From Shewanella algidipiscicola (lineage in GTDB: Bacteria > Pseudomonadota > Gammaproteobacteria > Enterobacterales > Shewanellaceae): a stretch of 64,000 nt of DNA. Shown one piece after another: positions 59,661 through 64,000 of this stretch; position 1 is the stretch's first letter, and each line of letters starts with the position of its first letter. The stretch is taken from NCBI RefSeq assembly GCF_003605125.1, contig NZ_QPQT01000005.1:186001-250000 (forward strand), written 5' to 3'. Both the position numbers and the translations under genes were made by a program. The notes under the pieces are model-generated. The model did no database searches and was not told the DNA's origin. It saw only the letters and a list, made by a program, of their open reading frames with translations.

Positions 59661-60560
59661 ATGAACATATCTTTAGGCCCTATTCAATATTGCTGGTCAA
59701 AGGCGCAGGTCAGCGCATTTTACCAACAAGTTGCCAGTAGCGACATTGAACTGATCTATTTAGGTGAAACCGTCTGTAGCCGTCGCCGCCAACTGAAATT
59801 TAGCGACTACCTTGAGCTAGCTCAGATCCTCAGGGCATCGGGTAAACAGGTGGTACTCTCTACCCTGGCGCTGATTGAAGCCCAATCGGAATTTACAGCC
59901 TTAAAGCAGCAAATCGATAACGGCGAGTTTATGGTTGAAGCCAACGATATGGGCGCCGTCGAGGTAGCGAAATCACTCGGACTACCTTTTATCTGCGGGC
60001 CAAGTATTAACAACTATAATGCGGCAAGTTTGCAGAAATTAGCCGCGTGGGGGATGCAACGATTTGTTATGCCACTGGAGCTATCGAAGCACTGGCTCGA
60101 ACGAGTATTAACCGACTTGGCCCCAAGGCAGATAGAGGTGGAAGTCTTTGGTCATGGCTACATGCCACTGGCACACTCGGCACGCTGTTTTACCGCGCGC
60201 CAACAGGGATTAACTAAAGACAGCTGCCAAACCATCTGTATTGACTATCCGCAAGGTGTATTGGCGCAAACCCAAGAGTCCCAGCCACTGCTGCGACTTA
60301 ATGGCATTCAAACTCAATCGGCCAGTTATATTGACTTAAGTGACCAACAACAGGAGATGGAGCGCCTAGGGGTCGACTATTTTAGGGTTTCCCCCAGTAG
60401 CTTGGCCTCGATTGACTTAGCGAATAACTTAACCAAAAGCTTAGCCAAAAACTTGGCCACCAAGGGGGACTCTGATGTGAGCCAAGATAACGGCAGTGAA
60501 ACCAACTTAGCCTGTAATGGATACTGGTTTGGCCAAGCGGGATTTGAACAAGGGCGCTAG
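59661..60560 (+). CDS. ubiV: UbiV, U32 family partner of UbiU
   Basis: Second subunit of the O2-independent ubiquinone hydroxylase. The protein has 299 residues. Cluster Cys residues are C39 (ETVCSRRR), C176 (ARCFTAR), C189 and C193 (SCQTIC), the UbiV pattern. MNISLGPIQYCWSK is the family start, preceded by AGGAGA. The C-terminal part near 252-280 has a low-complexity run of Asn, Leu and Ser. Its last bases overlap the end of the convergent DUF998 gene by 4 bp. Confidence 0.96.
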   Translation: MNISLGPIQYCWSKAQVSAFYQQVASSDIELIYLGETVCSRRRQLKFSDYLELAQILRASGKQVVLSTLALIEAQSEFTALKQQIDNGEFMVEANDMGAVEVAKSLGLPFICGPSINNYNAASLQKLAAWGMQRFVMPLELSKHWLERVLTDLAPRQIEVEVFGHGYMPLAHSARCFTARQQGLTKDSCQTICIDYPQGVLAQTQESQPLLRLNGIQTQSASYIDLSDQQQEMERLGVDYFRVSPSSLASIDLANNLTKSLAKNLATKGDSDVSQDNGSETNLACNGYWFGQAGFEQGR

Positions 60561-61261
60561 TCACGCATAGGGCGTTGTGTCCACACCAAGGCCGCACTCC
60601 AACCAAGAAACAGCAGTAACGCTAACCACTCAAGGATGGCGGGCCACCAAAATTCAGGGCGTGGCTCGATCATCATCATCCCATGGTAAAATGCTTGGCC
60701 ACTATGATTTAAACTACTATCTACTTGTGCTAGGAATACAAACAAGCCAAATACGGCGATACACAACAGGCTCAATACACTGCAACCTTGATAAGCAAAA
60801 TGTTTAGGGGGATTTCCCGCCAATCTTGCGCCCTGCCATAAATAGCCTAAGTAACAACCGATACTCAACAGTGAGAAATAAAAGAAATATTCAATACCTA
60901 AGGTGTGTAAGTGATATACATTTATGGGAAATAACCCCGTGATAGCCAGAGAGAGCATGGCTAAAATCAGCAATAACAGACAAGGATACAGCAATGGACG
61001 GTCGCAACGTTGCAGTGAAAATAAACAAAATAACACCAAACTCAAGCTACCAAAAAACAGCCCACCATTAAACACTACCGCTAATTGAGAATGGCCATAT
61101 TGGCCCAGTTCACTTAATGAAAAATTAAAAAAACTAAAACCATTACCGTTAAAGTCATTAAATCCCAACGACGCCACAAATAAGCTAAGTACATGTAGAA
61201 TAATGCCCAGCATGCCAAATCTAAATCCCAGTACTGATAGTTTTCGCTGTGATGAATTCAT
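60557..61261 (-). CDS. DUF998 family membrane protein
   Basis: A protein of about 234 residues with six predicted membrane helices. The opening helix, the loop FSFFNFSLSELGQYGHSQLAVVFNGGL and the following TGLFPINVYHLHTLGIEYFFYFSL match DUF998, a family of unknown function. The start is uncertain: the ATG at 61261 is used, but a TTG at 61279 is in frame. It is convergent with ubiV and diverges from the chemoreceptor gene. Confidence 0.8.
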   Translation of the reverse strand: MNSSQRKLSVLGFRFGMLGIILHVLSLFVASLGFNDFNGNGFSFFNFSLSELGQYGHSQLAVVFNGGLFFGSLSLVLFCLFSLQRCDRPLLYPCLLLLILAMLSLAITGLFPINVYHLHTLGIEYFFYFSLLSIGCYLGYLWQGARLAGNPPKHFAYQGCSVLSLLCIAVFGLFVFLAQVDSSLNHSGQAFYHGMMMIEPRPEFWWPAILEWLALLLFLGWSAALVWTQRPMRD

Positions 61262-61673
61262 AGTCTGTTGATAATGCAATGCTGTCGTCCTACTAGGTTA
61301 TATGGAATTGGAATTTTTTGCCGAGCTTTGATGCATATTTTTATTAACAATTTTAGCAACATTACCGCAACAACCATGACGACACTTTATAACCTTAACC
61401 GCCGCAACAACACGAATAACCTTATAAAATCGAGGGTAAACGAATATACGTGACATCATCATCGAGTCAATATTTTTTATTAGAGCAAGATCAAAATCTT
61501 AGCATTTACTTTACGCGCCACATCTCACTACAAATAGTTTTGTGAGACAGCTAACAAATTGGCGATATGCCTGTTAGAATGCCAATGAATTTTTTATTAC
61601 GCCACCAACCACTTAGCAGATAATCGACTAACAAAAAGACTGGAGGTGGCGACTTGATGAAGATCTCCCTTAC
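61262..61673. other. Intergenic region upstream of the chemoreceptor gene
   Basis: About 410 bp, AT-rich. TGTGAGACAGCTAACA at 61541-61556 matches the CRP consensus at 9 of 10 arm positions. GGAGGT at 61642-61647 precedes a six-codon mini-frame starting at 61657. No other gene was recognised. Confidence 0.4.
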
Positions 61674-63227
61674 ATGACAACATCTAAACATCATCAGCCC
61701 TCGGCATCCACACGAGAGGTTAAGCTTAATGATAATGACGAGCTCATTTCGAGCACAGATCCCCGTGGAGTGATCACCTATGTTAATCAAGCCTTCATTA
61801 ACATATCCGGCTACAGTGAATCTGAGTTACTGGGCCAGCATCACAACTTGGTTCGCCATCCCGATATGCCCGCGGCGGCATTTGCCGATCTTTGGCAAAA
61901 ATTAAAAGCCGGTCAATCGTGGCGTGGAATGGTAAAAAATCGTTGTAAAGATGGTTCATTTTATTGGGTCGATGCCTTTGTATCACCTATGTATGAGCAA
62001 GGTAAACTCATTGGTTATCAGTCTGTACGAGTTAAACCCGATGCCAAAAAAATCAATAATGCTCAGACCTTATATCGACAAATAAACCAAGGTAAAACGA
62101 TAAAAGATCCACTGTCATTAATGCAAAAGCGCATCATATCAGCAGTCGTGACTACCCTAGGCCTCGCATTAGCCGGTTATATTTTAGGTTGGCAGACGAT
62201 TTTAGTTGGATTGGCGCTAATCGGCTTGAATTTAATCATATTTTACGATGAGGCCTTTAGGATCCCTGCCCAGTTAATGGCAATGAAACAAGAGTATGAC
62301 TCTGTCAGTCGCTTTGTCTATTGCGGTAAAGACTCCTCCTCCTTGCTTAAATTCCAGATATTAATGAAAGATGCCAAGATGCAAGGGGTATTGGGGAAAA
62401 ACCAGGACAGCGCCGATAAGATCACCGATATCACAAATCAACTGATTGTTGCAGTTAACCAAACCCACAGCGGTATCGATAAAGAACATCAAGAAATTGA
62501 GCAGATGGCCAGCGCCATGGAGGAGATGGGAGCAACACTCAATGAAGTGGTGAGTAATATCCAATCGACATCAAATCATATCGACGACACTTACCAAATT
62601 TGTCACGATAACCGTAGCAAAATGCAGCAGAACAGCCAGGATATCGACTCGCTCACCCAGAACGTTACCCATGTGGCACAAAATACGCAACTGTTACACC
62701 AAGAAGCCCAACAGGTGGCCAATGCCATGGGTGAAATTGATGCTATCGCCGAACAAACCAATTTACTCGCACTCAATGCCGCCATTGAAGCCGCAAGAGC
62801 GGGCGAGCAGGGACGCGGCTTTGCTGTGGTGGCCGACGAAGTTAGGGCACTGTCGAGCCGCACTCAGGTATCCACCACCAGCATATCCCAAAGCGTCGAC
62901 AAAATGTTTAAGATGCTCAGCGACTGGAGCGAAGAGATGCGCCAAAGCCAGCGCTTGGCAGAACACTGCGCCCAGCAAACTGAGTCCTCGGCGATAAAAC
63001 TCGATGAGCTCTACACATCAATCAGCAGTATCCATGAATTTGCCCAGCACAATGCCGTCGCGGCTCAACAACAGATGCAAGTGGTACAAGAACTTAATCA
63101 AGGAATTAACCAGATCACTCTGGCATCGAATAATAATTTAGATGCGTTAACCAGCGTTGAAGACTCAATTTCTGAACTAAAAATTAACGCGGATAAAGCC
63201 AAGAGCTTAAGACAAACCTTCGGGTAA
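61674..63227 (+). CDS. PAS-domain methyl-accepting chemotaxis protein, Aer-like
   Basis: A 517-residue chemoreceptor. A cytoplasmic PAS domain is at about 15-125 ([42 protein letters not shown]), like Aer, which senses redox through FAD. Two membrane helices at about 153-195 form a hairpin anchor without a periplasmic domain. The signalling domain spans about 250-517, with the conserved tip [22 protein letters not shown] binding is an inference. The start ATG overlaps the stop of a six-codon frame (ATGA) that has the good ribosome-binding site. Confidence 0.92.
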   Translation: MTTSKHHQPSASTREVKLNDNDELISSTDPRGVITYVNQAFINISGYSESELLGQHHNLVRHPDMPAAAFADLWQKLKAGQSWRGMVKNRCKDGSFYWVDAFVSPMYEQGKLIGYQSVRVKPDAKKINNAQTLYRQINQGKTIKDPLSLMQKRIISAVVTTLGLALAGYILGWQTILVGLALIGLNLIIFYDEAFRIPAQLMAMKQEYDSVSRFVYCGKDSSSLLKFQILMKDAKMQGVLGKNQDSADKITDITNQLIVAVNQTHSGIDKEHQEIEQMASAMEEMGATLNEVVSNIQSTSNHIDDTYQICHDNRSKMQQNSQDIDSLTQNVTHVAQNTQLLHQEAQQVANAMGEIDAIAEQTNLLALNAAIEAARAGEQGRGFAVVADEVRALSSRTQVSTTSISQSVDKMFKMLSDWSEEMRQSQRLAEHCAQQTESSAIKLDELYTSISSIHEFAQHNAVAAQQQMQVVQELNQGINQITLASNNNLDALTSVEDSISELKINADKAKSLRQTFG

Positions 63228-63867
63228 CCTAAGGTCGACAATGGACATGCGCTTGTGTACTGGCATCTGGTTTGATGCATTACAAATGTCAATAACAAGC
63301 AAATCTAGATTGAGCCGCAGGCCCTGCCACGGCTCAATCTATTTGGCCTATGCCACTGTTCTTCGCCACATGCCTCTCCCCTAATCTACCACTTAACTCG
63401 ATACTGACCCCAGATCTCCCCAATGCTGCAATCAGGCCATATATGCCCGCTGCTAATCGTCCGCTAAAAGCGGCAGACTGATTGACTCGCTCAGCCTCAG
63501 ATTATTGGGGAAACCAGATCCAGCACAAGCCTGCATTTCTCCCACACGCTAACACTAGGCGCGAATTACAACACTTTTCGTGGCACAAGCGATATAAAAC
63601 CAAGCGATAACATCACCTTAATCATTATTTAACCAAAAAGTACATGGTGCAAATACGACTTTTTTGAGTACAATATAAATAGTCATAAAGTGCAAATAAC
63701 TATGCTACTGCAGTTAGTCACAAGATTGCGCATTAAATGGTTTTACATCACTGGACTTAGGCGGTAATCTCCGTCGATTAGATGAATGGATATTCATTAT
63801 AAATTACATTATGGATTCAATATTTAATTCTTGCCGTTGTACAGACAGCGTAATTTAAGGCAAAAAA
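63228..63867. other. Gap after the chemoreceptor gene
   Basis: About 640 bp. A 10-bp stem (GATTGAGCCG and CGGCTCAATC) at 63308-63339 with a weak TATTTGG tail may be the chemoreceptor terminator. The rest is AT-rich and probably includes the promoter of the last gene. No coding frame is supported. Confidence 0.45.
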
Positions 63868-64000
63868 GTGGCTAAAAAACAAAAAACTAACATAAAAACG
63901 TTACTTACATTTCTCATCCCTTCGCTGATCGGCTTGTTACTGTTTATGACACCGATTAGCTATCAAGATGCGATCACCATTCCTATCGCTATCGTATCAA
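63868..64000 (+). CDS. YjiH-like nucleoside recognition membrane protein (N-terminal part)
   Basis: The first 44 residues of a gene that continues past the window. The GTG at 63868 follows TTAAGG. The translation has a Lys-rich N-terminus and a membrane helix around LLTFLIPSLIGLLLFMTPIS followed by a second hydrophobic stretch, as in YjiH family proteins with nucleoside-recognition (Gate) domains. Function unknown. The call rests only on this short N-terminus. Confidence 0.6.
   Translation, partial: MAKKQKTNIKTLLTFLIPSLIGLLLFMTPISYQDAITIPIAIVS

Noticed and set aside
63850-63885. Similarity between the starts of the last gene and xseB (GCGTAATTT upstream and GTGGCTAAAAAA)
   Set aside because: The shared stretches are short, at different distances, and the Lys-rich start is common. 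Probably chance.

Overview
The window looks like ordinary chromosome from a marine gammaproteobacterium, most likely a Shewanella species. This genus call is an inference from gene content and order: PilT/PilU next to YggS-ProC-YggT-YggU, a sodium-type PomAB stator beside thiI and xseB-ispA-dxs, a second NAD-type isocitrate dehydrogenase, RdgC, a UbiT/UbiU/UbiV set, many cyclic-di-GMP proteins, and DUF4426 and DUF3192 genes. No rRNA, tRNA, CRISPR array, prophage or complete insertion sequence was recognised.

Layout. 1-6.9 kb: pilT-pilU (minus, cut by the window edge) diverge from yggS, proC, yggT, yggU, a DUF4426 gene, rdgB and hemW. 7-10.3 kb: a secreted DUF885 peptidase and a LysR regulator. 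10.7-15.5 kb: yggN, glsB, yggL and trmB (minus) diverge from mutY-yggX, an order close to that of enterobacteria. 15.6-18.3 kb: a 269-bp miniature inverted-repeat element, a porin and rdgC. 19-25.7 kb: a TPR/degenerate-GGDEF membrane protein, a diguanylate cyclase, ppnN, xni and a DUF3192 gene. 25.8-34.2 kb: an isoprenylcysteine methyltransferase-like protein, a large S9 peptidase, NAD-type icd, then rlmM, a DUF423 gene, a hydrolase and gcvA (minus), and a small secreted protein. 34.6-43.1 kb: thiI and pomAB (minus), xseB-ispA-dxs (plus), grpE (minus, with a sigma-32 promoter) and nadK. 43.3-55.2 kb, mostly minus: a TPR-TonB_C protein, a MATE transporter, a CobW-type GTPase, a RhlE-type helicase, two GGDEF-EAL proteins, a YbgC-like thioesterase and an HDOD protein. 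55.3-56 kb: the second copy of the miniature element and a decayed transporter gene. 56.1-60.6 kb: trhP (yegQ), yfhL, ubiT, ubiU and ubiV. 60.6-64 kb: a DUF998 gene, a PAS chemoreceptor and the start of a YjiH-like membrane protein.

Themes. Surface motility and second-messenger signalling recur: the twitching ATPases, the flagellar stator, one chemoreceptor, one active-looking diguanylate cyclase, one dual GGDEF-EAL protein, one EAL protein with a degenerate GGDEF, and one TPR receptor whose GGDEF-like domain has lost its signature. The trhP-yfhL-ubiTUV block puts three U32-family proteins and a ferredoxin together. U32 enzymes are linked to oxygen-independent hydroxylation of tRNA and of ubiquinone precursors, which fits a facultative anaerobe.

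No clearly new multi-gene system was found. The most useful leads are the miniature element with CTAG flanks and a conserved internal reading frame, the decayed EamA-like gene beside it, the degenerate-GGDEF TPR receptor, the HDOD-EAL gene pair and the U32/ferredoxin cluster. All functions are read from sequence motifs and remembered family features. No database search was run.
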